A stretch of DNA of 64,000 bases, taken from Actibacterium sp. 188UL27-1 (GTDB lineage Bacteria; Pseudomonadota; Alphaproteobacteria; Rhodobacterales; Rhodobacteraceae). Each line of letters opens with the position of its first letter. Within the stretch, counting starts at the first letter, position 1. Of the stretch, positions 24,817 through 33,323 are shown one piece after another. Made by a program: the position numbers and the translations under genes. Where the stretch lies: the NCBI RefSeq assembly GCF_016901225.1, contig NZ_JAFEUL010000019.1:1-64000 (forward strand), read 5' to 3'. The notes beneath the pieces were generated by a model, which ran no database searches, was not told the origin of the DNA, and saw nothing but the letters and a program-made list of their open reading frames with translations.

Positions 24817-24846
24817 TTGACGAGCGAAATCGGTTTCGGATATAGG
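24817..24846 (+). promoter_or_regulatory. LacI promoter with embedded operator
   Basis: TTGACG (24817-24822) and TATAGG (24841-24846) are separated by 18 bases. Between them lies CGAAATCGGTTTCG (24825-24838), an even palindrome with central CG and one mismatch, the classic LacI-family operator form (AANCGNTT core). A repressor bound here would block RNA polymerase, so the LacI gene at 24868 is probably autoregulated, and the divergent isomerase gene may share control. Confidence 0.65.
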
Positions 24847-24867
24847 TTGATCCAGCGGGAGGAATCA

Positions 24868-25902
24868 ATGGTCAAGCAGACTGTAGGTCTGAAAACGCTG
24901 GCCGCCCATCTGAACGTGACGGTGGGGACGGTCAGCCGTGCCTTGAACGGCTATTCGGATATCAGCGAGGCCACGCGCCTGCGTGTTTTGCGTGCCGCCG
25001 ATGAATTGGGATATCGCCCGAACCATGCCGCGCGGCGCCTATCGACCGGTGTGGCTGAAGCCGTGGCCTATGTCATGCCGCAATATAGCAGCTCGATCTC
25101 GCAACCCTTCGTGGGTCAACTTCTGAAAGGTCTGGGGGAGGCTGTGGCTAAGCGTGGTTGGGATCTGCTGGTGGCCCATGCGGATTCAGCCAAGGATGAG
25201 CTGAACCACCTGGACCGGCTTGTGCGGTCGGGGCGCGTGGGTGGGTTGGTGATCTCTCGCCCCGCCAAGAATGACCCCCGGATCCGATTGATGCGATCAC
25301 TGAAATGCCCTTTCGTGGTGCATGGTCGGACCGCCGATTGCCGCGATTACGCCTGGTATGATGTCGACGGTGCGGATGCGTTTCATACGGCCGTCGATCA
25401 TCTTGTGACGCTGGGGCATGGGCGCATCGCGTTTGTTGGTGCGCCGCTTCAATACCAGTTCGCCCAGGACCGTCTGAATGGCTACCGCGCCGCGCTTGAG
25501 CAAAACGGGCTGCGTGCTGTGCCGGAATTTGTCCAGATTACCGAGTTCAGCGATGATGGCGGCGAATTGGCGACCAACGTTCTGCTGGATCTGGATCAGC
25601 CGCCCTCGGCCATTGTCTGTATCTCTGATATGGTCGCGCTGGGCGCGCTTGCGGCGATCCGGGCGCGGGGGTTGACACCGGGGCGTGATATTTCGGTCAT
25701 TGGCTATGACGGGCTTAAGGTTGGTCAACACGCCAACCCACCGCTGACCACAATGGCGCAACCGCAGGTCCATGCCGGGCGGCGCTTGGGAGATATCTTG
25801 TTGGCCATCATCGATGGGGGCGACCCACGGGACTATCAGGATCTGCAAAAGGCGCATCTGCTGCGTCGCAAGACAGACGGTGCTTTTGAGCAAACAACAT
25901 AA
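24868..25902 (+). CDS. LacI-family transcriptional regulator
   Basis: A 344-residue regulator. The N-terminal helix-turn-helix (GLKTLAAHLNVTVGTVSRALNGYSDI at residues 6-32) and hinge helix (NHAARRLSTG) are followed by a periplasmic-binding-protein-like sugar domain containing VHGRTADCRDYAWYDVDGADAF and CISDMVALGALAAIRARG. ATG 24868 has GGGAGGA upstream and gives the standard start. It lies directly before the ABC transporter genes and probably controls them in response to the sugar. Confidence 0.92.
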   Translation: MVKQTVGLKTLAAHLNVTVGTVSRALNGYSDISEATRLRVLRAADELGYRPNHAARRLSTGVAEAVAYVMPQYSSSISQPFVGQLLKGLGEAVAKRGWDLLVAHADSAKDELNHLDRLVRSGRVGGLVISRPAKNDPRIRLMRSLKCPFVVHGRTADCRDYAWYDVDGADAFHTAVDHLVTLGHGRIAFVGAPLQYQFAQDRLNGYRAALEQNGLRAVPEFVQITEFSDDGGELATNVLLDLDQPPSAIVCISDMVALGALAAIRARGLTPGRDISVIGYDGLKVGQHANPPLTTMAQPQVHAGRRLGDILLAIIDGGDPRDYQDLQKAHLLRRKTDGAFEQTT

Positions 25903-25930
25903 CAGACGAAACCGAAATGGGAGGATGACA

Positions 25931-27277
25931 ATGAAACACTTTAGGGATGTTGCTGCCGGGCTGCTACTGTCGACGGCGCTGGTATCGGTGGCCAAGGCCG
26001 ATACGATTCGGTTTTGGACCATGGAGATCCAGCCCGAGCGCATGGCTGTGCAGGAAAAGATGGTCGCGGATTTTGAGGCCAAATCGGGCCATACTGTTGA
26101 GCTGATCCCCATTGAGGAAGCCGACATTCAGACCCGTGCCACTGCTGCCTTTGCCGCCGGCGACCTGCCCGATGTGCTGAACCACACTGTCCAGCACTTG
26201 CTGCCCTATGCCGAAGCCGGGCTGCTGGATACGGCAGCTGCAACCGAAGTGGTTGAAAACCTCGGCGTCGGTTCCTTCGCCTCCGGCCCTGTCGAGATGG
26301 CCATGTCGGATGGAGAGATCGTGTCGGTCCCCAGCGATGGCTGGACCCAGATGGTCGTCTACCGCGCGGATCTGTTTGAGGAAAAGGGTCTTGCCCCGCC
26401 GGATTCCTATGGGGCGATCACCGCCGCCATCGACGCGTTGCATAACCCGCCCGAGATCTATGGCTTTGTCGCCGCTACCAAGATCGACGAAGGCTATATG
26501 ATGCAGTTGATCGAGCATCTGTCGCTTGCCACCGGTTATTCGCCGATCACCGACGATGGTGCGGTGAACGAGGATACGACCCAACTGGTCGAATTGCTGG
26601 AACTTTATAAAAAGCTGGTTGATGCCTCGCCCCAGGGGGATCTTTACTGGTCGCAATCGCGGGAGCTGTACCTGGACGGCAAGGCCGCCATGGTGATTTG
26701 GTCGCCCTCGATCCTGGATGAGTTGGGCGGGCTGCGCGACAGCGCGCCGGTCACCATCTCCGACGATCCTACGACCAAGGAACTGGCCGAAGCGACCGGC
26801 TTTGTCACCGTCCTGAAAGGGCCCGGCAATGCCGATGGTGCGGCTTGGGCTGACGTCCGCTATCTTGGCATCACGGCGGATGCCAACACCGCTGTCGCCC
26901 AGGAATTTGTGGAATTCGTGGTCTCTGAAGGTTACGGCGATTGGCTGAGCCAGGCGCCCGAAGGCAAGTTCCCGGTGCGGCGCGGCGCAGAAGAGGGCGA
27001 CACCTCCTACGAAGAGATGTGGGCCACCTTGGAGGTGGGCGTCGACCGCAAAGCGCCGCTTGGCGACATCTATCCCAAACAGGTGATCGACGACATCGTG
27101 GCCGGCCTGGCCGTGGGTGACCGTTGGGGGGCGGCCTCGGGCCAGTTGGCGACCGCTTCCAAACTGGTCAATGCGCGCGTCATGTCCCGTGTGATCCGCG
27201 AGATGACAGATGGAGAGCTGGGCGTGCAGGAGGCCGCGGACAAGATCGTGGCCGAGCATAAGGCCCTGGGCCTCTGA
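25931..27277 (+). CDS. Sugar ABC transporter substrate-binding protein (MalE-type)
   Basis: A 448-residue extracellular solute-binding protein of family 1. A Sec signal peptide (MKHFRDVAAGLLLSTALVSVAKA) precedes the mature DTIRFWTMEIQPERMAVQEKMVADFEAKSG. GGGAGG lies six bases before ATG 25931; an ATG six bases earlier overlaps that site and is unlikely. It starts 28 bases after the LacI stop. It would capture the oligosaccharide or glycoside for the two permeases; the ligand is not evident. Confidence 0.92.
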   Translation: MKHFRDVAAGLLLSTALVSVAKADTIRFWTMEIQPERMAVQEKMVADFEAKSGHTVELIPIEEADIQTRATAAFAAGDLPDVLNHTVQHLLPYAEAGLLDTAAATEVVENLGVGSFASGPVEMAMSDGEIVSVPSDGWTQMVVYRADLFEEKGLAPPDSYGAITAAIDALHNPPEIYGFVAATKIDEGYMMQLIEHLSLATGYSPITDDGAVNEDTTQLVELLELYKKLVDASPQGDLYWSQSRELYLDGKAAMVIWSPSILDELGGLRDSAPVTISDDPTTKELAEATGFVTVLKGPGNADGAAWADVRYLGITADANTAVAQEFVEFVVSEGYGDWLSQAPEGKFPVRRGAEEGDTSYEEMWATLEVGVDRKAPLGDIYPKQVIDDIVAGLAVGDRWGAASGQLATASKLVNARVMSRVIREMTDGELGVQEAADKIVAEHKALGL

Positions 27278-27357
27278 CCGACCAGACGGGCGGCAGTATC
27301 AAGCCCGCTGCCGCCCCACCAAAGGCCGCACCCACACCGCCCAAGGGCCTTGGCCCG

Positions 27358-28605
27358 TTGGCCAGGCGTGAGATGCGGTTCGCCTATCTGTTGCTGTTGC
27401 CGACCTTTCTGATCGTTCTGTCGGTGGTGTTGTTCCCGCTGCTCGCCAACTTCTGGATCAGTGTCAAACCGGTGCAGTTGGGCGACCTGCGCACGCCCTC
27501 CATCCTTGTCAATGAGCGCTTGATGGACAAGCTGGAGGCCGCGGGCGATGAAGGCACGATCCGCTACCGGGCGCGCAACAGCTCTCGTCGCAGTGCCATC
27601 ACCGACATCACGTTGGTCGATACGGTGCCCGCCGGTCTGACGATCCTGACGGTGGATGAGCGATGCACGTTGCAGGCTACGCAAATCACCTGTGCCTTGG
27701 GCAATTTTGAGGCGGGTCAACGGGAGGATTTGCTGGTCACAGTGGCCGCCGAACAGGCATTCATCGACGCGCCCATCAATGTCAAAGACACGGATCCTGT
27801 CCTGACCTTTGACCCCGAAAATATCCTGACCAGCTGGCAATTCACGCTCGATAACTTCCGGCAACTCTTTGCATCGAACGATTTCTGGCCAGTGCTGCGT
27901 GTCTCGATCTACTACACGGTGTTCGGGACCGTGGGTGCGCTGGTCATGGGCCTTTTCGCGGCGCAACTGATGAACATGGCGTTTCGCGGCCGCACCGTTC
28001 TGCGCGGGCTGTTTCTGTCGCCTTACGTGGCACCTGTCATCGCCGTGGCGTTCGCCTGGGTTCTGCTGCTGGATGCCGGGCCGGGAGGCACATTGAACGC
28101 ATTATTGCAGCAATTGGGTGTCATCGATGGCCCGATCAATTTCCTGGGCCAACGCTCTACCACCGTCCAGGTCCTGGGCTTCAGCTTTGAATTCCCGGTA
28201 GCGCTCACCTGGGTGATCTTGTTCGAGATCTGGCGCTATTTCCCGCTGGCCTTCCTGTTCATCCTCGCCCGGATGCAGTCGATGTCGAAAGATATCTACG
28301 AGGCGGCAGAGATCGATGGCGCCACGCCCCTGCAACAGTTCTGGTACATTTCATTGCCGCAACTGATTGGCATCATGATGGTTCTGTTCCTGCTGCGCTT
28401 CATCTGGACCTTCAACAAGTTCGACGACATCTTTTTGCTGACGGGTGGCGCGGCGGGCACCCGCACCCTGACCGTCAATGTCTATGAACAGGCCTTTGCC
28501 GTGTCGAACCTGGGGGCAGGGGCTGCGGTCGCGGTGGTGGTTTTTGCGGTGCTGTTGGTCTTTGCGGTGATCTTTTTCCGGTTCTCACCAAAGGATGACG
28601 GCTGA
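27358..28605 (+). CDS. Sugar ABC transporter permease (MalF-type) with DUF11-like insertion
   Basis: From TTG 27358 the protein has 415 residues. TM1 is at about 8-31, then a periplasmic loop of about 120 residues, then the normal permease core with the EAA motif EAAEIDGATPLQQFWYISLP. Residues 65-135 of the loop (ITDITLVDTVPAGLTILTVD, CTL, ITCALGNFEAG) look like a DUF11/conserved-repeat beta-sandwich, which is unusual for a MalF permease. The true start is unclear: the frame is open back to a CTG at 27274 that overlaps the upstream stop as CTGA, reading TDQTGGSIKPAAAPP; ATG 27388 is the other option. Membrane channel subunit. Confidence 0.85.
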   Translation: MARREMRFAYLLLLPTFLIVLSVVLFPLLANFWISVKPVQLGDLRTPSILVNERLMDKLEAAGDEGTIRYRARNSSRRSAITDITLVDTVPAGLTILTVDERCTLQATQITCALGNFEAGQREDLLVTVAAEQAFIDAPINVKDTDPVLTFDPENILTSWQFTLDNFRQLFASNDFWPVLRVSIYYTVFGTVGALVMGLFAAQLMNMAFRGRTVLRGLFLSPYVAPVIAVAFAWVLLLDAGPGGTLNALLQQLGVIDGPINFLGQRSTTVQVLGFSFEFPVALTWVILFEIWRYFPLAFLFILARMQSMSKDIYEAAEIDGATPLQQFWYISLPQLIGIMMVLFLLRFIWTFNKFDDIFLLTGGAAGTRTLTVNVYEQAFAVSNLGAGAAVAVVVFAVLLVFAVIFFRFSPKDDG

Positions 28606-29834
28606 TGCGCATCGGAAATATCTTCATCCTCTGCCTGATCGCCGGAGCGATCTGGGGTGCCATCTACACTCTGCTGATCACGCTGTTGGCGCTGCTGGTC
28701 ACGGGGGTAGAGTTCCAGCCGCAGCTTTGGCAGGGCATGGTGGCTGGTACAGCGGCAGCGGGTGTCCTGGTCTTTCAACGGCCTGCGGGGCGGGATCGCA
28801 GGATGCTGGCTATGGCAGGCGGGGTCTTCATCGCGGGATTGTTGTTATTGACGGGGCTGCAACCCTTGGGCACCGGCCTGGGTCGCGCAATTTTGGGCCA
28901 GGTCGTCTTCATCGTGCTGCTGGCCTTTGTGCTGGTGCAGACGCTTCATCTGACCGCGCTGGATCTGGGGCCGGGGCATGAAAGCCGCTACAATGTCGAG
29001 GTCGTGATCTTGCGGTTTTTCAAGGGGTTCGGGTTGGTTTTCTTCACCATCGCGGTGGCGCTGCCATTCTTTGTCATGGTGATGATGAGTCTGAAAAATC
29101 AGCAACTTTTGCTGTCAGACCCGCTCGATTTCTCCCTTGATCTGTCTCAAGGGGCGGCAGCCCTGTTCCGCAGCTATATCGAGCTCTTTGGCCAATACAA
29201 TTTTGGCACATTCCTGTTGAATTCGGCCATGGTATCGGTCGCGACTGTCGCCATCACCCTGTTCTTTGCGGTGCCCGGCGCCTATGTCGTGGCGCGGTTG
29301 AAATTCCCGGGCCAAGCGTTCCTGTCCCGCTCGATCCTGCTGATCTACATGGTGCCGATGATCGTGCTGGTGATCCCGCTTTATGCGATCTTCTCTCAGC
29401 TTGGTATGCGCAACACGCTTTGGGGCCTGATGCTGGTCTATCCGGCGACGACGATCCCCGTGGCGCTTTACATGCTGCAAGGGTATTTCCGAGGCATCCC
29501 GGCAGAGCTGGAAGATGCGGGCCTGATGGACGGTCTCACCCGGATCGGCGTCATCCGCAAGGTGACGCTGCCGCTGGCCCTGCCCGCGCTCGCTTCGGTT
29601 GCGCTTTATGTGTTCATGATCGCGTGGAATGAGTTCCTTTTCGCGTTCATGTTCCTCGACAATGTGCAGCTTTACACCCTGTCGCGCGGTATTGCCGATC
29701 TGAATACGGCAGAGGTGCCGCGCCAACATCTGATGGCGGGTGCCGTCATCGCCACCATCCCCGTCCTCGTCTTGTTCCTGTGGTTTGAACGGTTCCTCGT
29801 GACAGGTCTGACCGCTGGCAGTGTGAAAGGTTAA
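28605..29834 (+). CDS. Sugar ABC transporter permease (MalG-type) with N-terminal membrane extension
   Basis: A 409-residue permease against about 280 for typical MalG proteins. The canonical part starts near residue 141 (GLVFFTIAVALPFFVMVMMSLK) and holds the EAA loop ELEDAGLMDGLTRIGVIRKVTLPLALP. The first 130 residues add about four hydrophobic segments (roughly 9-35, 43-57, 68-86, 95-115). The start ATG overlaps the previous stop as TGATG. It pairs with the MalF-type permease, which is also enlarged, so both extensions may work together. Confidence 0.88.
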   Translation: MRIGNIFILCLIAGAIWGAIYTLLITLLALLVTGVEFQPQLWQGMVAGTAAAGVLVFQRPAGRDRRMLAMAGGVFIAGLLLLTGLQPLGTGLGRAILGQVVFIVLLAFVLVQTLHLTALDLGPGHESRYNVEVVILRFFKGFGLVFFTIAVALPFFVMVMMSLKNQQLLLSDPLDFSLDLSQGAAALFRSYIELFGQYNFGTFLLNSAMVSVATVAITLFFAVPGAYVVARLKFPGQAFLSRSILLIYMVPMIVLVIPLYAIFSQLGMRNTLWGLMLVYPATTIPVALYMLQGYFRGIPAELEDAGLMDGLTRIGVIRKVTLPLALPALASVALYVFMIAWNEFLFAFMFLDNVQLYTLSRGIADLNTAEVPRQHLMAGAVIATIPVLVLFLWFERFLVTGLTAGSVKG

Positions 29835-29837
29835 GCG

Positions 29838-31106
29838 ATGACCCTTGATGACCAGGCCATCGCCATTCTGCGGGGCAATGACCGCGGTGGCTTCACCATC
29901 CCGACGCGGGGTCTTTATCCCTATCAATGGAATTGGGACTCGGCTTTTGTCGCCTTGGGTTTTGCGGCCTTCGACCGCCCGCGCGCCTGGGCAGAAGTCA
30001 CCACCGTGCTAGAGGGTCAGTGGCCCGACGGAATGGTGCCCAGCATCCTCTTTCGTCGCGACGATCCCGACTATTTCCCCGGACCCCGGCGGTGGGGGGC
30101 AAATCTTGGGCCCATCCCCTCAACCGGAGTGTCGCAGCCGCCGGTCCTGAGCACCGCGGTGCGGCTATTGGCGGGCGAGGATGACGCAGACCGCCTCGAC
30201 AACATCTTTGACAAACTGCTGGCCTGGCACAACTGGTACCACACCGCGCGCACCTTTGATGGTGTGATCGCCACAGTTCATCCGTGGGAGACCGGGCGCG
30301 ACAATTGCCCCGACTGGAACATCGGATTGGATGCGATGGAGGTTGCGCCTGATCTGGCCCCATACGAGCGGATGGACAACAAGCATGTCGATGCCAGCTT
30401 CCGCCCGAGCCAGGCCCAGTACGACCGCTACCTGACGATCATCCAGGCGGGTCAGCAGGTGGGTTGGGATCAGGCGCGACTGACAACCGAGGGGCCGTTC
30501 CTCATGGCCGATCCGAATATCAATTTCGTGCTCCTGCGTGCCGACCGGGATCTGTTCACCCTGGCGGAACGGTTGGGCCGCGACCAAACGGTACGAAACA
30601 AGATCCAAGGCTGGATTGCCAAGGGCGAGGCAGCCAGCGATAGGCTGTGGAATGACCAATTGGGAGGTTACGCCGCGCGGGATCTCCACTCCGGCCGTTT
30701 CTCGGACGGGTTCACGAATGCCAGCGCGCTGTGTTTCTATGCCGGCGTCGGCGCGCCTGAACAGCGCGCCCGCACGCTGCAAAATATCCGCCGCATCGGG
30801 GAGCGTGTGCAATATATGTTGCCGAGTTGGGACCCGGATGCGCAGGATTTTGAGCCGCAACGTTATTGGTGCGGGCCGATTTGGCCGCAGATGAATTTCA
30901 TGATCGCCATGGGCTTGCGTGAACAGGGCGAGGCGCAATTGGCCGATCGCATGCAGTCCGATCTGACCCGCCTGATCGAGGCGTCGGGCTTTTGGGAATG
31001 CTTCAACCCGGTCACGGGTGCGGGCTGCGTGGGCTCGGATTTTTCATGGACTGCCGCGATGTGGCTGGCCTGGCTCTCCCCCTCGTGGCTGACCCGCGTT
31101 GCCTGA
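29838..31106 (+). CDS. MGH1/GH63-like glycoside hydrolase
   Basis: A 422-residue (alpha/alpha)6-barrel type glycosidase related to mannosylglycerate/glucosylglycerate hydrolases and trehalase-like enzymes. Marks are YPYQWNWDSAFVALGF at residues 33-48, HPWETGRDNCPDWN with the probable acid Asp, RYWCGPIWPQMNFMI and, near the end, FWECFNPVTGAG with the probable base Glu. No signal peptide, so it acts in the cytoplasm on the imported glycoside. It starts three bases after the permease stop. Exact substrate not determined. Confidence 0.82.
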   Translation: MTLDDQAIAILRGNDRGGFTIPTRGLYPYQWNWDSAFVALGFAAFDRPRAWAEVTTVLEGQWPDGMVPSILFRRDDPDYFPGPRRWGANLGPIPSTGVSQPPVLSTAVRLLAGEDDADRLDNIFDKLLAWHNWYHTARTFDGVIATVHPWETGRDNCPDWNIGLDAMEVAPDLAPYERMDNKHVDASFRPSQAQYDRYLTIIQAGQQVGWDQARLTTEGPFLMADPNINFVLLRADRDLFTLAERLGRDQTVRNKIQGWIAKGEAASDRLWNDQLGGYAARDLHSGRFSDGFTNASALCFYAGVGAPEQRARTLQNIRRIGERVQYMLPSWDPDAQDFEPQRYWCGPIWPQMNFMIAMGLREQGEAQLADRMQSDLTRLIEASGFWECFNPVTGAGCVGSDFSWTAAMWLAWLSPSWLTRVA

Positions 31107-31123
31107 CAGGAAGGACTGATCCG

Positions 31124-32176
31124 ATGGGTGCGATCCAGCTTGTGGATGTTGAGAAATGGTTCGGTGATGTGCAGGTCATCAAGGGGATCAACCTTGGGAT
31201 CCGCGATGGCGAGTTGATCATTTTCGTCGGCCCGTCGGGATGTGGAAAATCTACATTGCTGCGGATGATCGCGGGGCTAGAAGAAACCAGTCGTGGCCAG
31301 ATCCTACTCGACAGCAATGATGTGACCGACAAGGTCCCCTCCGAACGGGAATTGTCGATGGTCTTTCAATCCTACGCGCTCTATCCGCATCTGTCGGTGG
31401 GCGAGAATATGGGTTTTGCCTTGAAAACGGCGGGTCGTTCGAAGGCCGAAATCACCGAGAAAGTGAGGGATGCGGCCCGCGTCCTGAAGCTGGAAGACTA
31501 TCTCGACCGCCGCCCCAAGGAGTTGTCGGGCGGTCAGCGCCAGCGCGTTGCCATCGGGCGCGCCATCGTGCGTAAGCCAAAGGGTTTTCTGTTTGACGAG
31601 CCACTGTCAAATCTTGACGCCGCCTTGCGCGTCGATATGCGGTTCGAGATCGCACGCCTCCACAAGACCCTGGAAACCACTATGATCTATGTCACCCATG
31701 ACCAGGTCGAGGCGATGACCCTGGCAGACCGGATCGTTGTCCTGAAAGACGGTGAGATCATGCAGGTCGGCACCCCGCGCCAATTATATGAAAGCCCCGA
31801 TAACCTGTTCGTGGCCCAGTTCATTGGCAGCCCCAAAATGAATGTCGTGCCGTGCAGCACTTCGGGCGATACATTTGTTCTGCAGGATCACGGCACCGGT
31901 CCCCTGGGCCACCCCGCGCGCCAGACAGCTGTCCAACTGGGTGTCCGGCCCGAACATATCTCGATCGTCGCAAAGGGGCAGGGCCACTGCGCCGGCATTG
32001 TGGAGGTCAGCGAATATCTGGGCGCTGATTACTTCCACTATATCAATTGCGGCTCACTGGGCCTGCTCACCGTTCGCGCCTCCGGTGCATCGGACGAGAT
32101 CGAGGGGCAAACCGTGGGGCTCCATTTCGACCAGAACCGCCTGCATTTCTTCGACCCCGACGGCACGGTCCTCTGA
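31124..32176 (+). CDS. MalK/UgpC-type sugar ABC transporter ATPase
   Basis: A 350-residue ATPase with Walker A GPSGCGKST near residues 36-44, Q-loop SMVFQSYALYPHLSV, signature LSGGQRQRVAIGRA, a Walker B that reads FLFDEPLSNLDA and the switch His in YVTHDQVEAMTLADRI. The C-terminal third is the TOBE/regulatory domain typical of MalK/UgpC. It energises the MalFG-type permeases encoded upstream. AGGAAGGA is the ribosome binding site, 17 bases after the hydrolase stop. Confidence 0.93.
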   Translation: MGAIQLVDVEKWFGDVQVIKGINLGIRDGELIIFVGPSGCGKSTLLRMIAGLEETSRGQILLDSNDVTDKVPSERELSMVFQSYALYPHLSVGENMGFALKTAGRSKAEITEKVRDAARVLKLEDYLDRRPKELSGGQRQRVAIGRAIVRKPKGFLFDEPLSNLDAALRVDMRFEIARLHKTLETTMIYVTHDQVEAMTLADRIVVLKDGEIMQVGTPRQLYESPDNLFVAQFIGSPKMNVVPCSTSGDTFVLQDHGTGPLGHPARQTAVQLGVRPEHISIVAKGQGHCAGIVEVSEYLGADYFHYINCGSLGLLTVRASGASDEIEGQTVGLHFDQNRLHFFDPDGTVL

Positions 32177-32197
32177 CCTCTCCCATCATGTGTCCGA

Positions 32198-32216
32198 AAA
32201 TATCCCCGCCGGAGGC
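32198..32216. repeat. Short intergenic motif familiar from Rhodobacterales
   Basis: The 19 bases AAATATCCCCGCCGGAGGC (reverse GCCTCCGGCGGGGATATTT) lie between two convergent genes. I recall this string as a frequent intergenic element after genes in Rhodobacterales genomes, with a short GC-rich hairpin and AT tail that could end transcription. Only one copy was noticed in this window, so repeat status is from memory, not from the sequence. Confidence 0.4.
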
Positions 32217-32255
32217 ACAAAATCTATAGATGCATCGGCAGCGCCCCAAGCCAAG

Positions 32256-33299
32256 TCAGATAATTTCGTCCTCATCAAACATCGGATCACCTTCTAACTG
32301 GGCGGTTAGATCCTCGATGCTTTCCTGCGCCACGGCATTGGACTGGACGGCGGCCAGGTGAAGTACTGCGTCGCCTTCATTGACCACGGGCATCACGGCG
32401 CGCCCCACGACGATCCCATCGCCGGGTGCTGCAATCTCGGCATCTGTCTGCCCGAAGGGATCAGATACGGCAGCCAACAGATCGCCCTTTGAGACCACCT
32501 CACCTTCGGCCTTGAACATCCGCAGCAGCCCGCCAACGGGCGCGCGGACCCAACTGCTGGAAGTGGACAGAACCGGCGTTGCCGTGGGTTTGGCAATGCC
32601 TTTGGCCGGTAACATCTCCATGCTGCGCAGGACCCGCAGGATACCCGCGACACCGGCACGCACTGCAAGCTCATCAAACCGCAAACCTTCGCCCGCTTCA
32701 TAAAGCAGAACATCAATGCCCAGCTTCTTGGCCTCACCCCGCAACGATCCGTCGCGTACAGCAGATCGCATGATGACCGGCGCCCCGAAATCGCGTGCCA
32801 GCTTCATCGTCTGGGCATTCTTGGGCGAGACGCGGATTTGCGGAAGGTTGGTGCGGTGAACGGCGGCAGAATGCAGATCGATCCCCAGATCACAACGCGC
32901 CACGACATCATGCAGGAACAGATGCGCCAGCCGCGCCGCGAGCGAACCAGAGGCGCTGCCCGGAAAGGACCGGTTCAGATCGCGCCGGTCCGGCAGGTAG
33001 CGGGAGTGGTTCAAAAAGCCGAACGTGTTCACAATAGGCACAACCAGCAAAGTGCCGCGAAGGGATTTCAGGTTGGGCGCGCGTAGCAGGCGGCGCACAA
33101 TCTCGACCCCGATCACTTCATCGCCGTGTACCCCCGCGCTGACAAAAACGGTCGGCCCGTCCGTGCGACCATGGATGGCCTGAAGGGAGAGGGTAACCGG
33201 GGTGTGATCCGACAAGACACTGACCGGCAGGTTGACCGTTTCGCGACGACCGGGGGCCACGGTCCGGTCGCCGATGGTGAGGCTGTTGCGTTTTGCCAT
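32256..33299 (-). CDS. Succinylglutamate desuccinylase/aspartoacylase-family zinc hydrolase
   Basis: A 347-residue protein. Zinc ligands of the AstE/ASPA fold are visible: His and Glu in SAGVHGDEVIG near residue 58 and His in GIDLHSAAVHRT near residue 140. The NRSFPGSASGS motif binds the substrate carboxylate in the family. The C-terminal 90 residues form a second beta-rich domain. It follows the penicillin-acylase-like gene by 24 bases on the same strand, so both hydrolase genes may be co-transcribed. Substrate unknown, probably an N-acylated amino acid or related amide. Confidence 0.83.
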   Translation of the reverse strand: MAKRNSLTIGDRTVAPGRRETVNLPVSVLSDHTPVTLSLQAIHGRTDGPTVFVSAGVHGDEVIGVEIVRRLLRAPNLKSLRGTLLVVPIVNTFGFLNHSRYLPDRRDLNRSFPGSASGSLAARLAHLFLHDVVARCDLGIDLHSAAVHRTNLPQIRVSPKNAQTMKLARDFGAPVIMRSAVRDGSLRGEAKKLGIDVLLYEAGEGLRFDELAVRAGVAGILRVLRSMEMLPAKGIAKPTATPVLSTSSSWVRAPVGGLLRMFKAEGEVVSKGDLLAAVSDPFGQTDAEIAAPGDGIVVGRAVMPVVNEGDAVLHLAAVQSNAVAQESIEDLTAQLEGDPMFDEDEII

Positions 33300-33323
33300 G
33301 TTCCTCTAGCCCAGGTTACACGG

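Noticed and set aside
25947-27259. A long minus-strand frame opposite the sugar-binding protein gene
   Set aside because: The plus-strand gene has signal peptide and family motifs; the antisense frame is a shadow.
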